A DNA stretch of 64,000 nt, taken from Aeromicrobium sp. Root344 (GTDB taxonomy: Bacteria; Actinomycetota; Actinomycetes; Propionibacteriales; Nocardioidaceae). Below the pieces are notes generated by a model. That model did no database searches and was not told the DNA's origin. It saw only the letters and a program-made list of their open reading frames with translations. The stretch covers positions 127,619-191,618 of the forward strand of contig NZ_LMDH01000001.1 in assembly GCF_001425755.1 (NCBI RefSeq), in the 5' to 3' direction. Of the stretch, positions 35,578-45,122 are shown piece by piece; position 1 is the first letter of the stretch, and the number at the start of each line of letters is the position of its first letter. The position numbers and the translations under genes were made by a program.

Positions 35578-36321
35578 TCAGGCAGCACCTGCTCGCCATG
35601 CCTGCTGGACGGCCCCGACAACACCGGCCGTCCAGGGTTCGCCATGCCCAGGCAGCACGATCGTGGCCCGCGTCTCCGCCATCGCATCCAGCGATTCGAC
35701 CGCCGTCTCGCGGTCCTTGGTCCCGGCCCGCGCGACGATGCGCGGGCCCGTGCGTCCGGTGTATGGGTCGAGGGTGACGAGGCCGTCGCCCGTGAAGATG
35801 GCGTCGCGGTCAGCCAGGTGCAAGGCGCAATGCCCGTCGGTGTGGCCCGGCGTCGCGATGACGTGGGGTCGTCCCGGCACCGGCAGCACGTCGCCGTCCT
35901 GGAAGGTGGTCACGGAGGGAACACCCTTGACCCGCAAGGCGCCTGCGGCCGTCATCGCCGTCAGGTGAGGGATTGCGCGTGGATGGGTCAGTGGGTAGAG
36001 GAGCCTGGGCCGGCCGGGCTGGTAGCGGTACGGGTGCTTGGCGATGCGGACATCCCCGTCATGGACCCACACCGCGACACCGTGCTCCTCATGCGCCCGT
36101 GCGGCGAAACCCAGGTGATCGAAGTGGGCATGGGTCAGCACGATCGCGCGCACGTCCGACCACGCGTGTCCGCTGTCGCGCACCGCTTGATCGGCCAGCG
36201 CCCAGGTGCGCGGCAGTCCGGCATCGACGAACGACAGGCCGTCGTCAGCCTCGACCAGGTAGCAGTTGGTGGACGCCTGGGTGATGCCCGTGACTCCGGG
36301 TGCGACATCTCGGGTGATCAT
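35578..36321 (-). CDS. MBL-fold metallo-hydrolase
   Basis: 247 residues. Metal-binding motif THAHFDHLG (HXHXDH), a later His in ATPGHTDGHC, Asp in FTGDGLV and His in LPGHGEP: all ligands of the two-metal beta-lactamase fold are present. Substrate unknown; the length and layout resemble glyoxalase II/lactonase-like members. It ends 1 nt from the convergent HNH gene and lies 29 nt downstream of the GH36 gene, so it may be cotranscribed with it. Confidence 0.9.
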   Translation of the reverse strand: MITRDVAPGVTGITQASTNCYLVEADDGLSFVDAGLPRTWALADQAVRDSGHAWSDVRAIVLTHAHFDHLGFAARAHEEHGVAVWVHDGDVRIAKHPYRYQPGRPRLLYPLTHPRAIPHLTAMTAAGALRVKGVPSVTTFQDGDVLPVPGRPHVIATPGHTDGHCALHLADRDAIFTGDGLVTLDPYTGRTGPRIVARAGTKDRETAVESLDAMAETRATIVLPGHGEPWTAGVVGAVQQAWRAGAA

Positions 36322-36350
36322 GCCGGGCCACTATCCGGACCGCTGGCGTC

Positions 36351-38435
36351 TCAGTCGCGGCCGATGGCGATCGTCACCGCCTGGTGGGCGTGCGGCAGCG
36401 TGATCTCCAACGCTGCGACGCCGTCAGCCATGGCGACGCTCGCATCGGTCGCGACCGGATAGACGACCCTCACCGGCAGCCCCTGGACCCAACCAGGCAA
36501 TGCCAGCACGTTCGAGCTCGACCCGCCCCGCCGCCACACCGTCACGAGGGCACTGGTGCCGTCGTGCAGTCCGTGGGCGACCCACTCGTCGTCCCAGCCA
36601 GGCAGCCCGAGCGGCCAGAACGGCACCGAACGGCCGATGAATTCGCGGTGTGACTGGTACGCAGTGACCGCCTCGGCGACCAGATCGCGCTGACTGCCGG
36701 TCATCTTGTCGAGGTGCCCCGACAGGTGCACCCGTCCCAGCAGGCCGGTGCTCATGGTGAACGCGATCTGCTGGTCGGTGAACTCAGGCTGCGGGTACGA
36801 CCAGCTCGCCGCCTGCTCCGGAGCCACCGCTGCTGCGGCCGCCGCGGCGATCGACGGGTAGCGCAGCGGATCCTGCTGATCGCTGGTCGACTGCATCTGC
36901 AGCCGCGACAGCATCGCGTAGTCGACTCGGAGGCCGCCGGAGGCACAGTTCTCGAGCGTCACGTCGGGGTGCCGATCGAGCACCGCGTCGACCCATTCGA
37001 GGTAGGCGCGGTTGTGCTCCAGCAGGCCGGCCCCGGCGCTGAGCGCGTCGTGGTCGGTGCCCGTGCCGATGTTGATGTTGTAGTCGAACTTGAAGTAGCC
37101 GACGCCCATGCCGACGAGCCGGTCGACGACCTCGTCGAGGTGCTTGCGGGCCAGCGGATGACGCAGGTCGAGGTGGTAGCGCTCGTGCTCGACGACGCGC
37201 CGGCCGTGCCGCAGGAAGAACGCCTCGTCCGGCAGCGCCTCGGCGACCGGACTGCGCAGACCGACCATCTCTGGCTCGAGCCACAGCCCGGCGACCATGC
37301 CACGGTCGCGGATGCGCTGCAGCACCGCGGTCAGGCCCCCGTCGGGGAACCGCGTGGTCGACGGTTCCCAGGCGCCGACGCTGTCCCACCAGCCGACCGA
37401 GTCGTCGTCGTACCAGCCGGCGTCGATGCAGAACGTCTCGGCGCCGACGACGGCGGCCGCCTCGATCAGCGGGAGCAGCTTGTCGGTCGTCGGGTCACCC
37501 ATCAGCGTGTTCATGTAGTCGTTGAACACGACCGGCAACCCGTTGTGGTCGGGATGGGTCCGGCGCATCGCGCGACGAGCGGCGGTCAGGCCGGCCATGA
37601 CGCCCTCGTAACCGTCGGACGCGAGGGCGATCGTCACCGGAACCGTGGTGAGCTCGTCGCCGGGCGACAGCCGGGCGTACCAGTCGTGCTCGGCCTCGGT
37701 CGGCCCGAGCAGGCTGACGTAGACCCCGTCCGTACGCTCGCCGGCCTGCCAGTGCCATGGCCCGTTGTGCTCGATCTGCCAGCCGATCGCGGTGCCGGTC
37801 GACTCGTCGACGAGCACGCCGAGCGGCAGGCTGCCATCGGTCGACCAGGCGCCGAGCGCGGTCCGGGTGAAGGCGCCGCGAGGATCGTGCTCGTGCACCG
37901 ACCGGGTGAGATCCGGCAGCAGCTGACGCGCGCCGGCAGAGAACCACCGGTTCTCGGCGAGCCAGTCGTTCTCGGCCCACCAGAGCCGCAGCGACTCGAC
38001 CGGTGAGTTCGCCAGAGCGCCGCCCCAGGTTGCCGAGCTGACCCAGGACAGGTCGACGTCGACGTCACCGCCGTTGACGATGCGGGACTGGAGAGCCAGC
38101 ACACCCTGGCCACGCAACGTCGACAACGTCGTGGTGACCTGCAGTCCCGTCACCGGGTCCTCACTCGTGACGACGAGACGCTCCCCCGAAGCGGTCTGCT
38201 CGACCGCATGGTGCTGGTACGCCAGCCGGTGCCCGGCCACGGAGTCGATGTAGCGCCGAGCCGACCAGGAGCGACCGCTGCCGACCACGCCGATCTCGAT
38301 CAGCGGGAGCGGCGATGCCGGGCAGATCGCCGGGCGCCCATCGATCTCGACCCGCATGAGGCTGGGCGCGCCGTCGGCGACTGACAGCGTGACCACCAGC
38401 GGGCCCGGCGACCAACGAATCGCGTCTGAGGACAA
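36351..38435 (-). CDS. GH36 alpha-galactosidase
   Basis: Hydrolyses alpha-galactosides such as raffinose or melibiose in the cytoplasm. 694 residues if started at the TTG at 38433-38435, preceded by TTGGAGTC at good spacing; a GTG 13 codons upstream (38474) has no ribosome site. N-terminal beta-supersandwich, then the barrel: NDYMNTLMGDPTTDKLLPLI, AETFCIDAGWY, LWLEPEMVG, GVGYFKFDYNIN with the nucleophile Asp, and CASGGLRVDYAMLSR with the acid/base Asp. Divergent from the LacI regulator and sugar importer, with a palindromic operator in between. Confidence 0.93.
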   Translation of the reverse strand: MSSDAIRWSPGPLVVTLSVADGAPSLMRVEIDGRPAICPASPLPLIEIGVVGSGRSWSARRYIDSVAGHRLAYQHHAVEQTASGERLVVTSEDPVTGLQVTTTLSTLRGQGVLALQSRIVNGGDVDVDLSWVSSATWGGALANSPVESLRLWWAENDWLAENRWFSAGARQLLPDLTRSVHEHDPRGAFTRTALGAWSTDGSLPLGVLVDESTGTAIGWQIEHNGPWHWQAGERTDGVYVSLLGPTEAEHDWYARLSPGDELTTVPVTIALASDGYEGVMAGLTAARRAMRRTHPDHNGLPVVFNDYMNTLMGDPTTDKLLPLIEAAAVVGAETFCIDAGWYDDDSVGWWDSVGAWEPSTTRFPDGGLTAVLQRIRDRGMVAGLWLEPEMVGLRSPVAEALPDEAFFLRHGRRVVEHERYHLDLRHPLARKHLDEVVDRLVGMGVGYFKFDYNINIGTGTDHDALSAGAGLLEHNRAYLEWVDAVLDRHPDVTLENCASGGLRVDYAMLSRLQMQSTSDQQDPLRYPSIAAAAAAAVAPEQAASWSYPQPEFTDQQIAFTMSTGLLGRVHLSGHLDKMTGSQRDLVAEAVTAYQSHREFIGRSVPFWPLGLPGWDDEWVAHGLHDGTSALVTVWRRGGSSSNVLALPGWVQGLPVRVVYPVATDASVAMADGVAALEITLPHAHQAVTIAIGRD

Positions 38436-38507
38436 GATCTGACTCCAATGAGAGGGATTTCTGGCGGTGGCCACGAAATTTTTCGGAAGAGGCCTTGCGC
38501 CGACAGT

Positions 38508-38523
38508 GTGTTAGCGCTCACAC
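38508..38523. promoter_or_regulatory. LacI-family operator between GH36 and the sugar-import operon
   Basis: GTGTTAGCGCTCACAC: central AGCGCT and outer GTGT/ACAC arms, one mismatch pair. This CG-centred palindrome is the normal LacI-family operator shape. It ends 7 nt before the lacI-type start codon and can control both directions. Confidence 0.7.
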
Positions 38524-38530
38524 TCTAGCC

Positions 38531-39679
38531 ATGTTTGTGACCGGTCACAATGCCGAGGACGAAAAAGAACCCGCCCCTTCAGCGGCGTCGATTCGCGACG
38601 TCGCCAAGGCCGCCGGGGTGTCCTACCAGACCGTCTCGCGGGTGATCAACCATCACCCCAACGTCAGCCAGAAGGCACGCGACAAGGTCACCGCGGCGAT
38701 GGCCGAGCTGGGCTATCGGCCCAACCGCGCCGCCCGCGCCCTGGCCAATGGGATGGACCGCGCCGTGACGGTCCTGACCTCGAACACCAACCTGTTCGGT
38801 TATGCCGAGACCCTCGGCGGCATCGAGGTGGCGGCCCGCGCGGCGGGCGTGCATGTCGCCATCCGGGTGCTCCCGTCGGACAGCCCTGAGGACATCGCCG
38901 CCGCGGTCGACCAGGTCAGCGACCCGCGCTCTGGCGCAGTCATCGTCCTGGCGTTCGATCGCGAGGGATCGCAGGCTCTCGAGGCGCTGCCGGCGACGGT
39001 CAGCTGGGCCGGCGCCGCGGAGTCGTGGCTGGGCCGGCAGTCGTCACTGGCGGAGAGCCCACGACTGACGTGGTACGACGACACCGCCGCCGCCCGCACG
39101 GCGACCGAGCACCTGTTGGACCTGGGCCACCGGACCGTGCACCACGTCGCGATCCCGTCGTCCTCCCCCGTCGGTGATCGCGAGCGTGGCTGGAAGCAAG
39201 CGCTCGAAGCCGCCGGCGCTCCGGTCCCGGAGGTCGTGCAGCCACACGGCTGGTCGATCGCCGGCGCGTACGACGCCGCCCGCGAGCTGCTGCTCGATCC
39301 CGACGTCACCGCCGTCCTGTGCGGCAACGACGACCAGGCGCTCGGCGTGATCCGCGCGGCCAACGACCTGGGCCTGAAGGTGCCCGAGGACGTCAGCGTG
39401 GTCGGCTTCGACGACGTGCCCGCTGCCCCCTACTTCACCCCCGCCCTGACCACCGTCAGGTTCGACTTCGCGGCCTTGGGACGCCGCGCGTTCGAGCTGC
39501 TTGAACTCGGGTCTGGCTCGACAGAGGAGCGGGCGCCGCTCGCGTCGCCCGCCTTGATCGTCCGCGAGAGCACCGGTCCGGCCCCCCAAGGGCGTACCGC
39601 TGCGCGGACGACACCACCACCGCAGCACCTTCGCGCCGCCGGCGCCGGAGCCGAACCACGACACAAGGAAGACCGATGA
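38531..39679 (+). CDS. LacI-family transcriptional regulator of the alpha-galactoside island
   Basis: 382 residues from the ATG at 38531. N-terminal HTH ASIRDVAKAAGVSYQTVSRVIN, hinge helix NRAARALANG, then the periplasmic-binding-like sensor ending VGFDDVPAAPYFTPALTTVRFDF. The C terminus runs about 35 residues past the usual end (QGRTAARTTPPPQHLRAAG...), Pro/Ala-rich and probably disordered. The stop overlaps the next ATG (ATGA). It should repress the divergent GH36 gene and its own operon through the palindrome upstream; the inducer is probably an alpha-galactoside (inference). Confidence 0.92.
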   Translation: MFVTGHNAEDEKEPAPSAASIRDVAKAAGVSYQTVSRVINHHPNVSQKARDKVTAAMAELGYRPNRAARALANGMDRAVTVLTSNTNLFGYAETLGGIEVAARAAGVHVAIRVLPSDSPEDIAAAVDQVSDPRSGAVIVLAFDREGSQALEALPATVSWAGAAESWLGRQSSLAESPRLTWYDDTAAARTATEHLLDLGHRTVHHVAIPSSSPVGDRERGWKQALEAAGAPVPEVVQPHGWSIAGAYDAARELLLDPDVTAVLCGNDDQALGVIRAANDLGLKVPEDVSVVGFDDVPAAPYFTPALTTVRFDFAALGRRAFELLELGSGSTEERAPLASPALIVRESTGPAPQGRTAARTTPPPQHLRAAGAGAEPRHKEDR

Positions 39680-40998
39680 AGAGACTGCACAAGACCCTGA
39701 TCGCCCTGACGGCGGTCGGGCTGCTGACCACCGCATGCAGCGACCCCGGCGGGGGCAGCGACGACTCCGGCACCAAGAAGACCGCGTCCGCCTGGCCCGC
39801 CGAGACGGCCAAGCTCGACGGGGTCAACCTGACGATCTGGGCGGCGCAGAACAGCAACGCCGTCGCGAAGCAGGTCGCCGCGGACTTCGAGCAGAAGACC
39901 GGCGCGAAGATCAAGATCGTCACGGTGCCCGACCCGTACGAGCAGAGTGTGCAGACCAAGGTCGCCTCCGGTGACAAGCCCGATCTCGCGTTCTGGCAGC
40001 CCACGGCGTCGCAGCTCACCGCGATCAACGCGAAGCAGAACCTGCAGTCGCTCGACGGTGCGCCGTTCATCGACAAGTACAAGCCGGCGCTCAAGGACTC
40101 CACAGGCATCCTCGACAAGACGCGTTACGCCGCGCTCGTGACGGTGCCCGCCGTCGAGGGCGTTTGGTACAACAAGGAGGTCTTCGCCAAGTACGGCATC
40201 ACCGACACCCCCAAGAACTTCGACGAGATGGTCGCCGACGCCAAGACGATCAAGGCCAAGGGCGGGGTGCCGTTCTACGAGATGGGCGGCGACAAGTGGG
40301 CCACCCAGTGGTGGGTCCAGGTGCAGCTCGCCGATGCCGCCAAGGCCGGCCTGTGGGACAAGGTGAACAAGAACGAGGAGAAGTTCACCGATCCGACGAT
40401 CCTCGACGCGATCAAGAGGTACAAGAGCCTCGTCGACGAGGGCCTGTTCAACAAGAACTACGCCTCGGCGACGTTCGTCGACCAGAGCAAGGCGCTGCTC
40501 GACGGCGATGCCGCGATGGCGATCCAGGTCAACACGTTCTTCAGCCAGATGCAGGCGCAGTCCGACACCGCGGAGCTCAACAAGAAGATCGGATTCTTCC
40601 CGATCTCGCCCAAGGGCAACGTCGGCACGGTCATCCCCGACCAGTCCAACGCGCTCGTCGCGTTCAAGACCGGGGACGCCAAGCGTGAGGCCGCCGCTCG
40701 CCAGTTCCTGTCGTACTGGATGGGCTCGGCCTACCCCGGCTTCATCAAGTCGCTCAACACTGTGTCGATCCAGGAGGGCGTCGACACCCCGGCGACCGTG
40801 CCCGAGGCGTTGAGCGCGAACGCCGACTCGATCGGCAACTCGGTCGGCTCGATGCAGGTCCTCGCCGTGGTCAATCCGGACCTCTACCTCAACCTCGCCA
40901 ACATGCTCGCCGGACAGGCCAGCCCGAGCAAGGTCGCCGAGACCACTCAGGCCCAGTTCGCCCAGCTGGCGCAGGCCATCGGGACCCCCGGCTTCTGA
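39676..40998 (+). CDS. Sugar ABC transporter solute-binding lipoprotein (family 1)
   Basis: 440 residues. Lipoprotein signal ending LLTTAC, Gly/Ser/Asp linker, then the family-1 fold: NLTIWAAQNSNAVAKQVAADFEQKTG, VASGDKPDLAFWQPT, VPAVEGVWYNKEVFAKYGI, and FFPISPKGNVGTVIPDQSNALVAFKTGDAKREAAARQFLSYW (two parts). AAGGAAG precedes the ATG. Located between the LacI regulator and two permeases and divergent from an alpha-galactosidase, so raffinose-type sugars are the likely ligands. Confidence 0.93.
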   Translation: MKRLHKTLIALTAVGLLTTACSDPGGGSDDSGTKKTASAWPAETAKLDGVNLTIWAAQNSNAVAKQVAADFEQKTGAKIKIVTVPDPYEQSVQTKVASGDKPDLAFWQPTASQLTAINAKQNLQSLDGAPFIDKYKPALKDSTGILDKTRYAALVTVPAVEGVWYNKEVFAKYGITDTPKNFDEMVADAKTIKAKGGVPFYEMGGDKWATQWWVQVQLADAAKAGLWDKVNKNEEKFTDPTILDAIKRYKSLVDEGLFNKNYASATFVDQSKALLDGDAAMAIQVNTFFSQMQAQSDTAELNKKIGFFPISPKGNVGTVIPDQSNALVAFKTGDAKREAAARQFLSYWMGSAYPGFIKSLNTVSIQEGVDTPATVPEALSANADSIGNSVGSMQVLAVVNPDLYLNLANMLAGQASPSKVAETTQAQFAQLAQAIGTPGF

Positions 40999-41042
40999 GC
41001 CGGGTGGCAGTCGACCAAGAGATCTGAAGGGATCGTTTCCGA

Positions 41043-42014
41043 ATGTCCGCGAACACTTGGACGCCTGCCGACACCGCTGGCGCGCCCGCCTTCACCGGGC
41101 GCGCCAGCGCACCACCTCCCACGCCCCGAACCTCCCGCGGCAACCGGCGACAGAAGCCGGGCCAGCCGGCCGCGTTCCTGATCCCTGCCATCGCCGTGAT
41201 GGTCGTGTTCTTCTTCGTGCCGAGCGTCTACAACCTCGTGTACGCATTCACCGACTGGTCGAGCTTCAAGAGCCAGATCAACTTCGTCGGACTACGCAAC
41301 TTCGACAACGTGCTCAGCAACGGGGTCCTGCTCAACGACCTCAAGATCAACGTGATCTACGCGCTCCTGGTCGCGATCTTCCAGAACCTGTTCGGGCTCG
41401 GGCTGGCGTTGCTGCTGGAGGCCGACACCAGGATCAACCGATTCGCGCGCACGATGGTGTTCATCCCCGTGCTGATGTCGGCGCTGGCCGTCGGGTACGT
41501 CTTCCAGGCGCTGCTCAAGCCCGAGGGCTCCGTCAACGCGGCCCTGTCGTTCATCTCCGGGCAGGACGTGACGTACGGCTGGCTGAACGACACCCACCTC
41601 ACGCTGCTGTGGCTCACGATCATCCACTCGTGGAAGTGGATGGGGCTTGCGATGCTGATCTATCTCGCGGGGCTCAAGACCATCAACAGCGACGTGCTGG
41701 AGGCGGCCCGCCTCGACGGTGCCGGCCGCTGGCAGACGTTCCGGCTGATCAAGTTCCCCTACCTCGCCCCCGCGGTGACGTTCAACGTCGCCACGGCGCT
41801 GCTCGGCTCGATGAACAGCTTCGACATCGTGCAGGCGACGACCGGCGGCGGGCCGGGCCAGACCACCGAGATCCTCAACATCTTCATCTATCGCACGTTC
41901 GGTCAGGGCCTCTTCGCCCAGGCCACCACCATGAGCCTCGTGCTCGTGGTCGTCGTGGCGCTCATGGCGTTCCCGACGATCATCATGCTTCGACGAAGGG
42001 AGCGTGTGCTGTGA
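41043..42014 (+). CDS. Sugar ABC transporter permease, MalF/UgpA type
   Basis: 323 residues; Pro/Thr-rich cytoplasmic N terminus, then six membrane helices (first AAFLIPAIAVMVVFFFVPSVYNLVYAF). The ATPase-contact EAA loop is EAARLDGAGRWQTFRLIKFPYLAP. AAGGGA lies about 11 nt upstream of the ATG. Partner of the next gene; the stop overlaps its GTG as GTGA. Confidence 0.93.
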   Translation: MSANTWTPADTAGAPAFTGRASAPPPTPRTSRGNRRQKPGQPAAFLIPAIAVMVVFFFVPSVYNLVYAFTDWSSFKSQINFVGLRNFDNVLSNGVLLNDLKINVIYALLVAIFQNLFGLGLALLLEADTRINRFARTMVFIPVLMSALAVGYVFQALLKPEGSVNAALSFISGQDVTYGWLNDTHLTLLWLTIIHSWKWMGLAMLIYLAGLKTINSDVLEAARLDGAGRWQTFRLIKFPYLAPAVTFNVATALLGSMNSFDIVQATTGGGPGQTTEILNIFIYRTFGQGLFAQATTMSLVLVVVVALMAFPTIIMLRRRERVL

Positions 42015-42856
42015 GCAGCCGCGCCGTTTCCCGCCGCCCGCGCACCAGGCTGGTCCAGCCCGTCGCCGCGCTGACGCTCGTGGCCGTCGTCATCGGCATC
42101 CCGCTGTGGCTGGTCCTCGTGACCTCGGCGAAGTCGCAGGGCGACGCCCTCAACCCGTCGCTGGCGCTGCCGACAGACGGATGGCACTTCCTCAGCAACT
42201 ACCGCCGGGCGTTCACCGACGGTCGCGTCATCGACGCCTTCCTCGGCAGCGTCATGATCGTGGTGCCTGCCGTCGTGATCGTGCTGCTGTTCGGCTCGAT
42301 GGCGTCGTGGGTGCTCGCCCGCCGCAGCAGCATCTGGCTGTCGACGATCTACGCCGTCGCGATCAGCGGCATCGTCATCCCGCCCGCGGTCATCACCCTG
42401 GTGCTGCTGCTGCGGCAGATCAGCCTCGCGGGGACGCTGGCCGGCATGGTGCTGGTGTACGTCGGCATCTACATGTCGACCGCGATCTTCTTCATCACCG
42501 GGTTCATCCGCACGATCCCGCACGAGCTCGAAGAGGCCGCCCGGGTCGACGGCGCCGGGCCGATCCGCATCTTCTTCACCATCATCCTGCCGCTGCTGCG
42601 TCCCGTCCTCGCCACGGCGACGATCCTCATCTGCCTCTACATCTGGAACGACGTGTTCTTCGCGTTCTTCGTGGTCGGCGGCCGGATGGACACGCTGCCG
42701 CTCAACCTGTTCCAGGTCGCGAGCGCCGGGGTCTACCTCAACAACTGGAACCTGATCTTCGCGTACGTCGTGCAGATGAGCATCCCGCTGCTGGTCGTGT
42801 TCGTCGTCGCCCAGCGCCGCATCATCTCCGGCATCACGGGCGGGGCGGTCAAGTGA
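42011..42856 (+). CDS. Sugar ABC transporter permease, MalG type
   Basis: 281 residues from the GTG at 42011, fixed by the GTGA overlap with the upstream permease and AAGGGAG before it. Six helices; EAA loop HELEEAARVDGAGPIRIFFTIILPLL. A 599-residue reading that starts inside the first permease is an artefact of the other frame. No ATPase gene follows, so a shared MsiK/MsmK-type ATPase elsewhere is expected. The last 8 nt overlap the treY stop on the opposite strand. Confidence 0.93.
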   Translation: MSSRAVSRRPRTRLVQPVAALTLVAVVIGIPLWLVLVTSAKSQGDALNPSLALPTDGWHFLSNYRRAFTDGRVIDAFLGSVMIVVPAVVIVLLFGSMASWVLARRSSIWLSTIYAVAISGIVIPPAVITLVLLLRQISLAGTLAGMVLVYVGIYMSTAIFFITGFIRTIPHELEEAARVDGAGPIRIFFTIILPLLRPVLATATILICLYIWNDVFFAFFVVGGRMDTLPLNLFQVASAGVYLNNWNLIFAYVVQMSIPLLVVFVVAQRRIISGITGGAVK

Positions 42857-45122
42857 GCTTGACGAGCAGCGCGACGGGATAGCGGCTCAGCAGGTCGGCG
42901 AGCTCGACCGGTCCCCCGTCGACCGACGAGCCCGTGATGACGTCGGTCCACTCCCCTTCGGGGAGGGTCAGGGTGGTGTCGTCCCAGCCGCCTGCGCGTT
43001 CGAGGCCAACCGGCAGTCGGGTGCCGACGACCACGAGGTCCTCGCTGCGGGCGTAGGCCAGCGCGTGCGCCGCGGCCGGGCCCTCGGCGTGCAGGGCACG
43101 ATAGCCCTCGAACAGCTCAGGACGGTCGCGGCGCAGGGTCAGTGTGCGGTGCACGACGAACAGCTTGGTCGCGCCCGAGACGTCGAGGTCGGGCACGAGA
43201 CCCTCGTCGAACCTGGCGAGCATCTCGCGGCGGAGGTCGTAGTCGACCGGGCGACGGTTGTCCGGGTCGACGAGAGAGAAGTCCCACAGCTCCGTGCCCT
43301 GATAGACGTCCGGCACGCCCGGCGCGGTGAGCTGGACGAGCTTCTGGGTCAGCGAGTTGGACCAGCCCGGCGCCTCGATCCGGCGGACGAAGGCTTCGAC
43401 CTCGGCGCCGACCTCATCGCGTACGCGGGCGGGCCACGCCGCCACCGACTTCTCGAACTCCTCGTCCGGCTCGGTCCAGGTCGTACGGAGCTTGGACTCG
43501 CGCGCAGCCTTGCGCAGGTAGTCGCCGAGTCGCTCGTCGCTGATCGGCCAGGCGCCGACGAGCGTCTGCCACGCCAGCAGGTTGAGGGACGGCTCGTCGA
43601 TGCCGCACCGCTCGGTCCACGAGTCGACGGCGTCGGCGAAGTCGTCCGCGACCTCGGCCAGCACGACCATGCGGGCGCGGGTGTCCTCCGACCGCTTGGT
43701 GTCGTGGGTCGTCAGCCCCGTCATGGTCGCAGGCTGGCCGGCGTCACGCTCGGCGGCGAGCCTGTGGAACTCGTCGACGCCCATGCCCCAGACGTCGGGC
43801 GATCCGCCGACCTCGTTGAGCGCCGCGAAGCGGGTGAACCGGTAGAACGTCGTGTCCTCGGTGCCCTTGGCGACGACCATGCCCGAGGTCTGCTGGATGC
43901 GCGTCGCGAGCTCGCCCTCCGGATCTGCGCGCACGTGGTCGTCGAGGGCGGTGAGCGCCGCGTCGAGATCCGCCCGACGACCCCGCGCGCGCTCGATCGC
44001 GTCGGTCCAGGTCGATGCCACCTCAGGCAGGTAGGACCGATAGACGCCGAACGCGATCATCGTCTCGGCGACGGCGGCCCGCGCTGCCTCGGTCTCCACA
44101 TCCTCGAGCAACCCGGCGATCCGGCGGACCTCGGCGACGAGGATCCGATCGGTGACGAGACGCCTGGCCTCCTCCTCTACGGCGGCGTAGTCCGTACGGA
44201 CGCCGAGCCGGTCCGCGAGCTTGGTGAACGTCGCCTCGCCGGTCGGATCGAGCAGGACGCCGAACGTCTCGCGCATCGCGTCGTAGCCCGTCGTGCCCTC
44301 GACCGGCCAGCTCTCCGGCAGGTGCTCGCCGGGGTGCAGGATCTTCTCGATGACGATCCAGGCGTTGGGCGCGGCGTCCCGCAGCCGTCGGACGTACGCT
44401 CCGGGGTCGGCGAGCCCGTCGGGGTGGTCGATCCGCAGCCCGGTGACCTCCTCCGCGTTGACCCACGTGAGGATCTCGCGGTGGGTGTCCTCGAACACCT
44501 CGGGCCGCTCGACCGTCACCGCGGCCAGGGTCGTGATGTCGAAGAACCGGCGATAGTTGAGCTCGGTGTTGCCCCGGCGCCAGTCGACGAGCTCGTAGTG
44601 CTGCCGGTCGTGAACGTCCTGCGGCGTCCCCTGGCCCGTGCCAGGGGCGATCGGGAAGCGGTGGTCGAAATAGACCAGCTCGTCGCCCTCGACCGTGAGC
44701 TTCGCGAGGTCGTCGGCCGAGCCCAGCACCGGCACCAGCAGGCGACCGCGTGACCAGTCGATGTCGAAGTAGTTCGCATAGGCGGACGCCTCGCCCTCAC
44801 GCAACACGCTGTGCCACCACGGGTTGGCCGACGGGACCTCAACCGACATGTGGTTGGGCACGATGTCGACGACGACGCCGAGCCCGGCCTCCCGGGCGGC
44901 GGCCGTGAGCGAGCGGAAGCCGTCCTCGCCGCCCAGCTCCTCGCGCATACGTGTCGGGTCGGTGACGTCGTAGCCGTGTGTCGAGCCAGGCGTCGCCTCG
45001 AGCACCGGCGAGACGTACACGGCACCGATGCCGAGGTCGCGCAGGTAGCCGACGACGGCACGCGCGTCGGCGAAGTCGAAGTCGGGCCGCAGCTGCAGCC
45101 GATAGGTGGACGCCGGGATCAT
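42849..45122 (-). CDS. treY: Malto-oligosyltrehalose synthase
   Basis: Isomerises the reducing-end alpha-1,4 bond of glucan chains to alpha,alpha-1,1, producing the TreZ substrate. 757 residues. GH13_26 landmarks: [19 protein letters not shown] at the start, YVSPVLEATPGSTHGYDVTDP, VVDIVPNHMSV, region II TGLRIDHPDGLADP, VIEKIL with the acid/base Glu, and THDTKRSEDTRARM. The ATG overlaps the glgX stop (ATGA), fixing the start. Third gene of malQ-glgX-treY. Confidence 0.97.
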   Translation of the reverse strand: MIPASTYRLQLRPDFDFADARAVVGYLRDLGIGAVYVSPVLEATPGSTHGYDVTDPTRMREELGGEDGFRSLTAAAREAGLGVVVDIVPNHMSVEVPSANPWWHSVLREGEASAYANYFDIDWSRGRLLVPVLGSADDLAKLTVEGDELVYFDHRFPIAPGTGQGTPQDVHDRQHYELVDWRRGNTELNYRRFFDITTLAAVTVERPEVFEDTHREILTWVNAEEVTGLRIDHPDGLADPGAYVRRLRDAAPNAWIVIEKILHPGEHLPESWPVEGTTGYDAMRETFGVLLDPTGEATFTKLADRLGVRTDYAAVEEEARRLVTDRILVAEVRRIAGLLEDVETEAARAAVAETMIAFGVYRSYLPEVASTWTDAIERARGRRADLDAALTALDDHVRADPEGELATRIQQTSGMVVAKGTEDTTFYRFTRFAALNEVGGSPDVWGMGVDEFHRLAAERDAGQPATMTGLTTHDTKRSEDTRARMVVLAEVADDFADAVDSWTERCGIDEPSLNLLAWQTLVGAWPISDERLGDYLRKAARESKLRTTWTEPDEEFEKSVAAWPARVRDEVGAEVEAFVRRIEAPGWSNSLTQKLVQLTAPGVPDVYQGTELWDFSLVDPDNRRPVDYDLRREMLARFDEGLVPDLDVSGATKLFVVHRTLTLRRDRPELFEGYRALHAEGPAAAHALAYARSEDLVVVGTRLPVGLERAGGWDDTTLTLPEGEWTDVITGSSVDGGPVELADLLSRYPVALLVKLT

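Noticed and set aside
41057..42856. A 599-residue frame containing the MalG-type permease
   Set aside because: The first 318 codons are the MalF-type gene in another frame; the GTGA overlap at 42011 gives the true start.
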